The notes beneath the pieces are model-generated. The model was not told the DNA's origin. It did no database searches and worked only from the letters and a program-made list of their open reading frames with translations. 45,616 nt of DNA, taken from assembly GCA_028293425.1 (NCBI GenBank), contig JAQGOV010000111.1, forward strand, positions 1 through 45,616, given 5' to 3'. A program made the position numbers and the translations under genes. Positions 8,072-18,953 of this stretch are shown here, in pieces (the stretch's first letter is position 1; every line of letters begins with the position of its first letter). This DNA is from Verrucomicrobiales bacterium (GTDB lineage: Bacteria; Verrucomicrobiota; Verrucomicrobiia; Limisphaerales; JAQGOV01).

Positions 8072-9733
8072 CTATTCGACAGGCTTCGTCCAATCGTGAG
8101 CCTTGGCGCTGTCCCACGCGCTGGCGGGGGCTTCGGCGCGCTCAACATAACGTGTCTTCAGGAAGTCGCTTCCGCTGCTGGTGACATGGAAGGCGTCCTC
8201 TTCCAGGATAGTTGGGGTTAAGAAAATAAGCAGATTAGCTTTGTTCCGGCTCTTGCCTTCCTGCCGAAAAGCCCAGCCTATTCCTGGCAGGTCACCCAGG
8301 ATAGGAACCTTGGTGAAGCTTTTCGTTTGCGAATCGCTCAACATGCCGCCCATCACCAGGGTAGTTCCGCTCGGAACCATCACCGACGTTTCCATGCGGC
8401 GGACCGCATAAATGTTCGCCGTATTCAGAGTGCTGTTTAGAGTCTGGCTGTCCTTCGAATCGATGTTCGAAACTTCGGGTATGACTCGCATCGAAACATT
8501 CTTATCTGCGGCAATTCGCGGCGTGACATAAAGGATCGTTCCAAGGTTGGTATAGGTGACAGTTGCTCCAGCTGCTGAATTGGCTGAGCCGGGCGTTACC
8601 TGAAAAATCGGGAACGCCCTCGTGACCGACAACGTTGCCATCTGGTTATCCAGGGTGACTGCGCGCGGGGTTGAAAGCACTTCAGTGTCAGCATCTTTGT
8701 TCAGGAAGGAGAGCACCACATTTGCGCCGTCCGCATTGAGGAACGCCATTCCAGGGAAGAATCCGCTCATGCTATTCCAGGTCACTTTTGGTCCGCCGCC
8801 GAATACGGTGCTCGGAACGGCTGGCTCCGTGCGGCTTCCTGGAATCGCGACATCCGTGTTATTTCCAAACGCGACGTGCTGGTTTTGGAGCGTGCCCGTC
8901 CAATCTATGCCCTTGATGGTGCTGGGCGCCTTCGACGTTTCAAACAGCTTGGCTTCAATCAGAACTTGCTTGGTTGGGGAATCCAGCCGGTTAATTAAGC
9001 TGATCACATTATCTACCTCGCGTTCTGTGGTGGTCACGATGAGTTGGCTGGTGCGGCCGTCCGAGACCACTGTGCTGCGCGCGGACAGCGTGGACTTCAC
9101 CAGGATGACCAGGTTGGTCGGGTCGCTGTAGCGCAATTGCACGACTCTGGAAATTAACGGATCTTCCGCTTTTGGATCCTTGACGGTGATGCGGGCGATT
9201 TTTGACTTGGTATCCCTGACGAGAGTCAAATTATAATTTTCCAGCACCGCGTTCAACGCTTCCTGGGCTGTGACGTTTTCGAACCGGATGCTAATGGTGG
9301 GTTGGTTCGATGATGTCACCCGCGGGTCAAATTGGAAATTCAAGCTTGATTGGCGGGCCAGGTTTCGGATGGCATCAGTCAACGGTACATCCTCAATGAC
9401 GATCAAGGGCACCACATCATTGGGGCTGCCGGCCGAAGCTGTGTTTGCTGCAGCCGTCGCGACTGCCGTGCCTGTAGCCGTGTTTTGAGCAAGCGCGGGC
9501 TCGGCTGGTGTTGTCCCGTCTGCCGGCGCAGCCGGAGTGGGCGCTGCTGCTAATGCCGGAGCGCTCGCTGGCGCCTCGGATGGAGGCGTGGGAGCAGGGG
9601 CCGTGGCTGGAGTGGTCACTTCAGAAGGAGGCGAGGCTTTAGGCACCGCGTCCGGTGAAGTGCTTTTGTCCTGCGCTACGCCTGTCAGGCAGGCGGCGAG
9701 CAGGAGCATGAGGGATGTGGTTTTCATTTTCAT
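8072..9733 (-). CDS. pilQ: Type IV pilus / type II secretin (PilQ/GspD-like)
   Basis: Signal peptide, Pro/Ala linker, STN-like PLIVIEDVPLTDAIRNLARQSSLNFQFD, secretin core VPSGTTLVMGGMLSDSQTKSFTKVPILGDLPGIGWAFR. Confidence 0.92.
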   Translation of the reverse strand: MKMKTTSLMLLLAACLTGVAQDKSTSPDAVPKASPPSEVTTPATAPAPTPPSEAPASAPALAAAPTPAAPADGTTPAEPALAQNTATGTAVATAAANTASAGSPNDVVPLIVIEDVPLTDAIRNLARQSSLNFQFDPRVTSSNQPTISIRFENVTAQEALNAVLENYNLTLVRDTKSKIARITVKDPKAEDPLISRVVQLRYSDPTNLVILVKSTLSARSTVVSDGRTSQLIVTTTEREVDNVISLINRLDSPTKQVLIEAKLFETSKAPSTIKGIDWTGTLQNQHVAFGNNTDVAIPGSRTEPAVPSTVFGGGPKVTWNSMSGFFPGMAFLNADGANVVLSFLNKDADTEVLSTPRAVTLDNQMATLSVTRAFPIFQVTPGSANSAAGATVTYTNLGTILYVTPRIAADKNVSMRVIPEVSNIDSKDSQTLNSTLNTANIYAVRRMETSVMVPSGTTLVMGGMLSDSQTKSFTKVPILGDLPGIGWAFRQEGKSRNKANLLIFLTPTILEEDAFHVTSSGSDFLKTRYVERAEAPASAWDSAKAHDWTKPVE

Positions 9734-9774
9734 AGGTGAGATTTAAATTCGTTGCGGATGAGTTATTGCGCTGC

Positions 9775-10206
9775 TTAACGAGGAGACAGGAGGAGTTCCC
9801 GGTCAATTCCATTGATTCGGATCAAGACCGATTTGTCTTTAATTTCGATGCATTTCACCCGGACACTTTGGCCTTTGGCCTTAAGCTCGCCTTCCTCGCC
9901 CACTTCAAACGTGCGATTGTTGATGATGGCGAGCCGCCTGGAACTGGTTCCAGAGACTCCCTTCAACAAGAGGTCCGGGGTATTTTCAACGATGGCAATA
10001 ACCTCTTTGAGCTGAGGCCCTCGGCGAGTGGAGCGAGGGAAAAATGGGTCCTTTCCAACAGACACATCATCAATGAAAAGAGACTTGGGAAGGGCAGTCG
10101 CCTCTTGCGCCGGGGCTGGGGCCTGGGCAGCGTCAGTTCTGAAACCGACAAAGAACAGGAGCAGGAGCCAAAAACAGGTTTGCGGCAGTGTTGCGCTATT
10201 TCGCAT
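9775..10206 (-). CDS. Periplasmic pilus-assembly protein, PilP-position
   Basis: Signal-like N-terminus; located between pilO and pilQ; VGKDPFFPRSTRR and KGVSGTSSRRLAIINNRTFEVGEE resemble pilus accessory proteins. Confidence 0.6.
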   Translation of the reverse strand: MRNSATLPQTCFWLLLLFFVGFRTDAAQAPAPAQEATALPKSLFIDDVSVGKDPFFPRSTRRGPQLKEVIAIVENTPDLLLKGVSGTSSRRLAIINNRTFEVGEEGELKAKGQSVRVKCIEIKDKSVLIRINGIDRELLLSPR

Positions 10207-10215
10207 AGATTTTAA

Positions 10216-10821
10216 TCAATGATTGTTCGGATTGATCAGGGTCACGATCTCCATCTTGAACGACAGTTTTTCAGCGTCCGCCGGTGTTTTCAGGTTGGCG
10301 ACTGGGCTGGCGGCGCTGTTGCCCATCGGGTCAATCTCCAGGTTTTGCAGGCGCGTGTAAGGAAAGGCATTCTCAAAGTCAGCCACCAGTTTTCCCAGGT
10401 CATGAAAATGCGCGGAGCCGCGCACGGTGAAAATGGCGGCCCTGTAAGGAAATTTTGGCAAAATACCCACCTCGGCAGTGACTTCACGGCTGAACTGCGG
10501 GATGTCCACTCCTCGTCCGACGCAGAACTTGGTCATGGTCTGAATAATCCACGAATACATGTCACCCGAAGCCATTCCATCCTCGATTATCTTGAGCTTC
10601 GCTTCCATCACATCCGCGCTCTTTTTGACCTCGGCCGCCGAACCCACCAACCGCTCGGCGCTGGTCACTTTCATCCTTTGATCCACAATTTGCTTGCCGA
10701 TATTATCAAGGCTCTTGCGCTGGTTGTTGACTAGGCCGTACCAAACGGCTGCCAGACATGCCGCGGTGCCAAGGACCACCAGGATCAGCCGGTCACGTTT
10801 TTCTTTGGGTAAATGTTTCAT
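10216..10821 (-). CDS. pilO: Type IV pilus assembly protein PilO-like
   Basis: One N-terminal TM, coiled-coil, then ferredoxin-like periplasmic domain; operon position. Confidence 0.7.
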   Translation of the reverse strand: MKHLPKEKRDRLILVVLGTAACLAAVWYGLVNNQRKSLDNIGKQIVDQRMKVTSAERLVGSAAEVKKSADVMEAKLKIIEDGMASGDMYSWIIQTMTKFCVGRGVDIPQFSREVTAEVGILPKFPYRAAIFTVRGSAHFHDLGKLVADFENAFPYTRLQNLEIDPMGNSAASPVANLKTPADAEKLSFKMEIVTLINPNNH

Positions 10822-10822
10822 G

Positions 10823-11488
10823 TTACCGCACCTTTTCCGCGAACGAACATTGTAAGCTGAATTTCACAAATGGATTGCGCCGGTTGCCATCTGCTTGCGG
10901 CGCCGAGAGGCTCAGGAGCAGCACTCCGTTTGTTTTTTGGAGGTTGTCCTGAAAAAATGGTTGAGTGGAGATGCTTGCTTTATAGCGGCTGTGGCCTGCC
11001 AATTGGCTGCTGGAGTCTATCGCGTCAATGATCATGCTGATTCTCTCGGTCGAACTCGCCCGGGTGCCTGGTCTGCTCTCCTTTGGTTTCACCTCGTCCA
11101 CCACCGCGTAGCTCTGCTCGGTCTTGATGTGCATCACTTGCACATCTTCTATCCCGGTGAGCGTCTGCTGGAAGGCATTCAGCGCGTTGCCCCACAAGAA
11201 GCGGTTGGTCGCCATTTGGTTCAGCGCCGCAATCTTTTCCTCGGCTTCCACTGCTTTGCGACGCACATCCACGGTCGTCTGGTAGCTTGTCTCGATCTTT
11301 TTCCAACTGGATTCCAAGGCATTCAGTTCGCCCTTGGAACGCAGGATTTTTAATTGCACGCTGCTGCTGAAGAGCAATGCTCCCGCGACTAAAATGACAG
11401 CCCCCAGGATGGCTCGTTTCACCGGGTCCTTTCGGCGCGCTTCCTCTGTCGCCTGGGCTTCCGCCAGCAAGTTGATTTTTATTGGCAT
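10823..11488 (-). CDS. pilN: Type IV pilus assembly protein PilN-like
   Basis: Start MPIKINLLAEAQ (PilN-type INLL motif), single TM, coiled-coil; directly after pilM. Confidence 0.75.
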   Translation of the reverse strand: MPIKINLLAEAQATEEARRKDPVKRAILGAVILVAGALLFSSSVQLKILRSKGELNALESSWKKIETSYQTTVDVRRKAVEAEEKIAALNQMATNRFLWGNALNAFQQTLTGIEDVQVMHIKTEQSYAVVDEVKPKESRPGTRASSTERISMIIDAIDSSSQLAGHSRYKASISTQPFFQDNLQKTNGVLLLSLSAPQADGNRRNPFVKFSLQCSFAEKVR

Positions 11489-11489
11489 A

Positions 11490-12575
11490 TTAGAAAAGGG
11501 ATGTAGCTGCTCCAATCGCGACCGTCAACTGGGGGGCGATATGCTCAATCTCGCCCATCTTTTCGGGGGAAAGAGCCAGTTCCAAAAAGCGAGCCGAGTT
11601 CCAGCTTTTGCAGGGAACCATCAATTCATTCTGCAGGCATTGCACGACAAGTTCGCCTCGAGCCGAACCGCCGGAGAGGAATACCTGCGTCACCGTTTTG
11701 TCATTCTGGTGCTCGAAAAAGTCAATTGAAGCCCGCAATTCTCTCCCCAGGGGATTCAGCACTGTCTCCAGGTTTTGCTGGACTTCGCTCGGCATGCCAA
11801 CTTTGATTCCATCGGCCTCGGCATAGCTGATGTTCAAGGCTTCAGCCAGTCCGGCGGTAATACGGTCCCCTCCCAGGGCCACCACTCTGTGAAGCATCAT
11901 TTCTCCGGCGCTTAAAATGGTGATCGTGGTGTTCTTAAATCCAATGTCCACAAGCGCAACCACCTCTTTTGCAAAATTCTCCGGCTCGCAAATTTCGAAC
12001 GCATTGGCCGGTCCGAGCAGCCCTGGGATTACTGTGTCCGCAATGAGACCGGCATTTTTCACCGCGGCCGCCAGGTTGTCCACAATCTGCCGTTTTGCGC
12101 CGCCCACCATCACCCGCATTTTGGGGGTGGCAGAGGCTCTTGCTTCCGAGGATTTATCTGCGTTTGAAACTTTAGTCTGGCTCAGGGGCAGGCAATAACA
12201 GTCAAAGACATGATCCGAAAGGTCCTGCTGCAAGTATGTCTTCGAATTGAACTTGAGCATTTGTCGGATATCCGAGACTGGCATCAACGGCACCTCCACC
12301 TGGCGCAGAAGAGATTCGGTGACTCCCAAAGCGAGCGTCACTTGTTTGACCCGGCTTGCTTTCAAATCGTGTGCGACTGCCTTAAGATGTTCCGTAAGCG
12401 CCTCGGGAGTTGGAGCTTTGTCGCTCCCCGGTGTGTCCAGGATAGTGTAGTTGACCAAACAGAAGCGCTCTCCCTTACGTTGCAGGTGCACCGCTTTGGT
12501 GGTTCTCGTACCCAGATCTATGGCTACAATCTGGTCACGCTTCTTTGTCTGGCTGCTTAAAAATGGCAAACCCAT
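11490..12575 (-). CDS. pilM: Type IV pilus assembly actin-like ATPase PilM
   Basis: VAIDLGTRTTKAVHL, VALVDIGFKNTTITIL, VFLSGGSARGELV actin-fold ATPase motifs; start chosen at MGLPFLSSQ. Confidence 0.88.
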   Translation of the reverse strand: MGLPFLSSQTKKRDQIVAIDLGTRTTKAVHLQRKGERFCLVNYTILDTPGSDKAPTPEALTEHLKAVAHDLKASRVKQVTLALGVTESLLRQVEVPLMPVSDIRQMLKFNSKTYLQQDLSDHVFDCYCLPLSQTKVSNADKSSEARASATPKMRVMVGGAKRQIVDNLAAAVKNAGLIADTVIPGLLGPANAFEICEPENFAKEVVALVDIGFKNTTITILSAGEMMLHRVVALGGDRITAGLAEALNISYAEADGIKVGMPSEVQQNLETVLNPLGRELRASIDFFEHQNDKTVTQVFLSGGSARGELVVQCLQNELMVPCKSWNSARFLELALSPEKMGEIEHIAPQLTVAIGAATSLF

Positions 12576-13002
12576 AATTTTTCGAACTTCAGGTTTAGCA
12601 GAACAAGTGCCAATAAAGGACGCTTGCGCTCGCTGCGTGTCATTGGATAGGTCATTAACGCGATTTCCTTGCACTGCGAAATCCATGCCAGCTTTCAAAT
12701 GTTTCCGAATTGCGTCTTTATGCTGGGTTTTGATGTTATCCAAGCTCTTGCCTGCAGTATCACTTTTGCCGCTAGGAGCTTTCAGGCTCGGCAAATCCTT
12801 CTCGCTTATGCCGCAAGGCAGCTCGACTCTGTCCCGGGCGGGACACAGTTTCCAATTACTAGACACAAGGGCTGGACAATATTTGGAAGGCTGAAGTCTG
12901 GAAATCCGTTCGAACCGTGTGTCGGATTCACTTTGTCTTTGAAAAACCAAAGCGCACTTCCTGAGGTGCAGTCTTTGCCTAAACCTGATACCATCGCTTT
13001 CG

Positions 13003-13905
13003 ATGGATGCGCGAACAAAATGGATGCTGGTTTTAAGCTTTTGCTTTTCCTTCGCTGTCCGCGCTCCGGCTCAGGATACCGTCCAGGCGGATGAGCTTCT
13101 GGATTCGGTGCAAAACTGGGTGCAGGAGAACGTGGACAACGATGTCTGGGATGCCCTGGGCCTCGATCAATCACGTGTTCAGCAGTTTATGGTTGAACTA
13201 CAAAGGCGCTTTCAGGGTCAGGACGTTTACGAATTGGGCAACCTGCAACAGACCGCTACCCAGCTTATTCCCGTGCTGCGGAAATTTGAGGAAACCCAGC
13301 CTTATGCGCTCTGGCTTCAATCCCATTTGGATTACCTCACGACAGCCAATGAACTGCGTCGACAGGCCAGGCCCGGCACGAATGCGCCCCCTCCCACCGC
13401 CCAACTCCAGCGCCGGGTTTGGGTACGGGAACTGGAAAGCCGGCCTTTGCCCCCAAAGGCCCAAAGCCTGATGCCCAGGCTGAAACCGGTTTTTCGGGGT
13501 GAAAGTGTTCCGCAGGAATTGGCTTGGCTGGCCGAAGTCGAATCCTCTTTTAATCCCTTGGCACGAAGTCCAGCCGGCGCGGTCGGTCTGTTTCAGCTCA
13601 TGCCCGCGACCGCCAGGCGATTCAAGCTTTCCACCTCGCCGCGGGACGAACGTCTGGATCCGGAGAAGAGCGCAAGAGCGGCAGCTAATTACTTGCGTTT
13701 GCTCCACACTCGCTTCGGCGACTGGCGGCTCGCTTTGGCCGCCTACAATAGTGGGGAACAGCGTGTGAACAACCTGCTGAGGTCCAGTAAAACCCGCTCC
13801 TTTGACGCTATTGCTTCCAGGCTCCCGGCCGAAACGCAAATGTATGTGCCCAAGTTCGAAGCGGTTCTCCTCCGCCGCGAAGGCAAAACCCTCATCAACC
13901 TTTGA
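13003..13905 (+). CDS. Lytic transglycosylase (SLT domain)
   Basis: ELAWLAEVESSFNPLARSPAGAVGLFQLMPATARRF; AANYLRLLHTRFGDWRLALAAYNSGEQRV; signal peptide. Confidence 0.92.
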   Translation: MDARTKWMLVLSFCFSFAVRAPAQDTVQADELLDSVQNWVQENVDNDVWDALGLDQSRVQQFMVELQRRFQGQDVYELGNLQQTATQLIPVLRKFEETQPYALWLQSHLDYLTTANELRRQARPGTNAPPPTAQLQRRVWVRELESRPLPPKAQSLMPRLKPVFRGESVPQELAWLAEVESSFNPLARSPAGAVGLFQLMPATARRFKLSTSPRDERLDPEKSARAAANYLRLLHTRFGDWRLALAAYNSGEQRVNNLLRSSKTRSFDAIASRLPAETQMYVPKFEAVLLRREGKTLINL

Positions 13906-13917
13906 ACCTCCTGATAG

Positions 13918-15129
<1,212 letters not shown>

Positions 15130-15136
15130 TCCATTT

Positions 15137-16585
15137 ATGCGGCGAGTCATTTCAGGCGGTCGGGGGTTATGGCTTGGATGGGTCTCTTTGCTCCTTTGCT
15201 TGCTTTCAATCTTCCAAACCCGGGCCGAAGAACCTCTCCTCTTGGAGGTGGATTTTGCAAGAACAAATCAGCCTTTCCGCCCCCTCCACGGGGTGAATAA
15301 AGGCCCCGACGTTGCCGGAGGGATATTTAACCTCACCGAAGCGCAACGCCAGCTTGGAATCCCTTTTACCCGCCTGCACGACTGCCATTGGCCCGTCCCG
15401 GATGTGGTGGATATTCACGTGGTTTTTCCGCGTGTGGACGCGGATGCCTCAAGCCCGGCGAGCTTTGATTTCGCGCGGACGGATGATTACGTGGCCGCGG
15501 TGCGGCAGACTGGCGCAAAAATTATTTACCGTCTCGGCGAGAGCATCGAGCACACCAGGGTCAAAAGGTTCGTCCATCCTCCGGCGGCCCTGGACCATTG
15601 GGCGGATGTTTGTCTCGGAGTTATCCGGCATTACAACGAAGGTTGGGCAAAAGGCTTCCGATACGACATTCAATATTGGGAAATCTGGAACGAGCCTGAG
15701 AATCGTCCCTCCATGTGGAGCGGCACGGATGAGGACTACCTCCGGCTTTACAAGGTAGCCGCGCGGAAAATTAAATCTGCCTGCCCGAACCTCAAAGTGG
15801 GCGGCCCCGCGCTCGGCTACTCTGGGCAATTCAAGAATGGGCGTTTTGAACCGTCGGCATTCCTGCTCGCATTCCTCGCAATGTGCAAAAAGGAAAGCTT
15901 GCCCCTCGATTTCTTATCCTGGCACTGCTATACCGCCGATCTTTCTGAACTGGTGCAACGCTCAAAAGCCATTCGTCAGTTGCTTGACCAACACGGATTC
16001 CGGCAAACCGAAAGCCATTTAAATGAATGGAATTATCTCCCGAATAATTCCTGGAAGCCGCTTTCAAAATCAGCCGGACCAGAGGCGAGAGAACGCTGCT
16101 ACGGAGAAATGTCAGGGCCGGCGGGCGCCTCGTTTATTGCGGCCGCTTTGCTCGAATTGCAGGATGCCCCAATCGACGTTTGCAACCTCTTCCATGGGGA
16201 AGTAGGGGGTTTCGGATTATTTTCGGAGAATGGCGTCCCTGCTCATAACTATTATGCATTGCGAGCTTTTGATGCCTTGGTGACGTCAGGAACTCGCGTG
16301 TGGGTGCGGGGAGCGTTGGCCGGGCGTCTCGCTGCAGGTGCGGGAATTTCCACAACCAATGCGGTTCTCTTGCTCAGCAACTTTTCGGATGAGCATTCCT
16401 CCTGCGAAGTTGTTTTGCGCAACCTTCCTTGGGGCACGGAAGCGTCATTCGAGGCGCGTCGCATCGACGCCCATTCCCGGTGGCAGCCAGCAGAGCAGGG
16501 GATGGCTGCTGGTCGTTTGCAGATCATCCTAAAGAAGAACTCGGTCGCACTGGTTGAGTTGAGGCCGAAACGTGGTGCTCAGTGA
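15137..16585 (+). CDS. Secreted glycoside hydrolase, GH39-like (clan A)
   Basis: Signal peptide; YWEIWNEPENRPSMWSG acid/base motif and SHLNEWNY nucleophile motif. Confidence 0.78.
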   Translation: MRRVISGGRGLWLGWVSLLLCLLSIFQTRAEEPLLLEVDFARTNQPFRPLHGVNKGPDVAGGIFNLTEAQRQLGIPFTRLHDCHWPVPDVVDIHVVFPRVDADASSPASFDFARTDDYVAAVRQTGAKIIYRLGESIEHTRVKRFVHPPAALDHWADVCLGVIRHYNEGWAKGFRYDIQYWEIWNEPENRPSMWSGTDEDYLRLYKVAARKIKSACPNLKVGGPALGYSGQFKNGRFEPSAFLLAFLAMCKKESLPLDFLSWHCYTADLSELVQRSKAIRQLLDQHGFRQTESHLNEWNYLPNNSWKPLSKSAGPEARERCYGEMSGPAGASFIAAALLELQDAPIDVCNLFHGEVGGFGLFSENGVPAHNYYALRAFDALVTSGTRVWVRGALAGRLAAGAGISTTNAVLLLSNFSDEHSSCEVVLRNLPWGTEASFEARRIDAHSRWQPAEQGMAAGRLQIILKKNSVALVELRPKRGAQ

Positions 16586-16599
16586 TTTGCCCAAACGGC

Positions 16600-16941
16600 T
16601 CACAGCAGTCTTCCGGCATAAGCAGCGACTTGGGGCGGCAACTCCAGCTTTTTGTTGAGCAGATGTTCCCGTGCCAAGGTAGTTAACCACTCTCGGGATG
16701 TAGTCACGCTGTGGACAATCAGAAAAACCCTCTCTCCCTCCCTCTGGAGTTCATAGCGGGTCAGTTGAATTTCCACAGGATGGTTTTCACCCTTTAAGTC
16801 GAGCACCACCGCGGCGGATTTATCGGCGGAGTTGAGCTTCAAACTCGTGGCTTTGCCGTAAGGCTGAAGCAGTGAGTTGTTCAGCATTGGCAACGCCATG
16901 CTTTCCACCATCCGGTCCTTCGAATCTGAAAAGAATCCCAT
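16600..16941 (-). CDS. Hypothetical protein
   Basis: ORF starting at MGFFSDSKDRMVE; 59 nt downstream of the UbiB-like gene on the same strand. Confidence 0.6.
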   Translation of the reverse strand: MGFFSDSKDRMVESMALPMLNNSLLQPYGKATSLKLNSADKSAAVVLDLKGENHPVEIQLTRYELQREGERVFLIVHSVTTSREWLTTLAREHLLNKKLELPPQVAAYAGRLL

Positions 16942-17000
16942 GTGTTTTGTATCCCGGCACAATTTGGCCTTTGCCTGCCACTGAGGCAAGTCTCGAAGTC

Positions 17001-18677
17001 CTAGTGCCGACTCTTCTGTTTATCCCTGTAATCTTTAACCACAATGCTGATCACCAGCCAGAACCCTCCCGTGGCTGCCGCTAGGAAGCAGATCATCGCG
17101 ATTCCGGGATAACCAAAGATCTGGAATGCTGTGTTCACTTGCATCAGCAGGGAAGCCCCAATAATCAGTGATGCCAGAATCAATCCGGTGGTGATGCGGT
17201 TGGCCAGTTTTTGGAAGCCTGACATCACCTTTTCCGCGTCAGGTGTTTTCACCTTCACCTCCAGTTCCGCGTTTGCCACGGCATCCAGGATTTTATTCAA
17301 ACGCGGTGGGAGGCCGGTCACGAAATCCTTTACTTGCAGCACGGAACCCAGAATTCGGGCAGGCGAAGCGTCTTTCCACATCTTTTGGCTGAGTAACTCA
17401 CTCACATTCCGCCGCACCGAGGCGTTGGGATTGAAACTCGGCGCAAGAATCCTTCCGATCTGGTCCAGTTGCAGCAAAGTTTTGCCAATCATTGTCAGCT
17501 CAGGCGGCACAAACAAGCCGGTGTCCGCGCTCAGCTTTCCGACCTTCAGCAGGGACTTGCCGATGTCCATCTCTGCCACTGTTGTATTTTGTTGCTCCGA
17601 AATTTGGTGGGACATCTTCCGGCGGAACTCCGTTTCATTGAACTCATCCGAGGTTTCGCTGATCGCCAGGATGATTTCCAGCGCTTTCTCGGCTTCGCCT
17701 TCGCTGATGGCAAGAAGGAGTTTCAAAAGCTGATCCTGCTGGCCCGGTGTGGTCCTGCCCACCATCCCAAGATCGAGCAGTGCAATCTTGTTGTCATTGG
17801 TCAGGAAAATATTCCCGGGATGCGGATCTGCGTGGAAGAGGCCATCTACCAGCACCTGTTTCAAGTACGCGCGGAAAAGTTCATCCGCGAGTGCCTCTCC
17901 ATTCATGTCCAGCCGGGCCAGGGGGCTTAGCTTGGTGATCTTGGTCCCGTGGATCAGCTCCATCGTCAGGATGCTATGGGTGGTATAATCATGCACGGGC
18001 TTTGGCACCCGAATGTTGGGGGAGTCTTTCAAAGTCTCCCCGACTTTTTCCAGGTTGGATGCTTCGCGCAAGTAGTCCAGTTCGTGCAGGAGAGTTCCTT
18101 TAAATTCTTCGAGCAATTTGGAAAACCGGTAACGGCGTCCCAGCTGTGTGTGGTTGTCGAAGAATAGGGCCATCTCCTCCAAAACTTCAAAATCCTCTGC
18201 GATTTGCTTTCGGATTCCTGGCCTCTGAACTTTGACCACGACTTGTCGCCCATCCCGTAAAGAAGCTTCGTGGACCTGCCCGAGCGACGCGGCGGCCATT
18301 GGTTCGTTGTTGAAATGCGCGAAGGCCTTCGACAATCTCACCCCCAGCTCGCTCTCCACAATGTGTTCTACCTCCGCAAAGGAAAAGGGCTTTACCTTAT
18401 CCTGCAGCCGGCTCAATGCCTTCAAGTAAACTTCCGGTAACAAATCCGCCCGGCTCGATAGGATCTGTCCAATCTTCACGAAGGTCGGGCCCATCCGTTC
18501 CAGGTCGTCCGCCAGCTCAAGAGCTTGCGGGTTTTCGGTGGGAATGGGCGTATCTTCCTCTCCCCAAAAGTCCGATTCTGCTACCTCGGCCGCCAAATCG
18601 GACGAACTGTACTTTAAGAAAAGGTACAGGATGTCTTTGTAGCGCTTGAGGTGGTGGGGGCTAAGTGAGATTTTCAT
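17001..18677 (-). CDS. ABC1/AarF/UbiB-family atypical kinase
   Basis: LGPTFVKIGQILSSRADLLP, PMAAASLGQVHEASLRDGRQVVVKVQRPGI, GLFHADPHPGNIFLT, C-terminal TM segments. Confidence 0.95.
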   Translation of the reverse strand: MKISLSPHHLKRYKDILYLFLKYSSSDLAAEVAESDFWGEEDTPIPTENPQALELADDLERMGPTFVKIGQILSSRADLLPEVYLKALSRLQDKVKPFSFAEVEHIVESELGVRLSKAFAHFNNEPMAAASLGQVHEASLRDGRQVVVKVQRPGIRKQIAEDFEVLEEMALFFDNHTQLGRRYRFSKLLEEFKGTLLHELDYLREASNLEKVGETLKDSPNIRVPKPVHDYTTHSILTMELIHGTKITKLSPLARLDMNGEALADELFRAYLKQVLVDGLFHADPHPGNIFLTNDNKIALLDLGMVGRTTPGQQDQLLKLLLAISEGEAEKALEIILAISETSDEFNETEFRRKMSHQISEQQNTTVAEMDIGKSLLKVGKLSADTGLFVPPELTMIGKTLLQLDQIGRILAPSFNPNASVRRNVSELLSQKMWKDASPARILGSVLQVKDFVTGLPPRLNKILDAVANAELEVKVKTPDAEKVMSGFQKLANRITTGLILASLIIGASLLMQVNTAFQIFGYPGIAMICFLAAATGGFWLVISIVVKDYRDKQKSRH

Positions 18678-18953
18678 ACACGGCACACCTTAACGGCTTT
18701 TTTTTATCTTCTCCTGATCCGCCGCCCTTTGATAATGGGTAAAATCCCGACAAAAGGCCTCACGCCCTCTTTGCCCGGTGCGTCAGCGACCGCTCTCTCG
18801 TTGGGAACAACCTTCCCCGCCAGCGGGTAGGTTCATTCCCCACCGTGCTGAAAGCGGTTTCGTTTGCGCTTTCTGTTGCCGACTTTACGCTGCCTTGGAA
18901 GAGAGAGCAGGCTTGGCCATAAGCCCTTTCCAAACCCGAATACGGAGGTTGTA

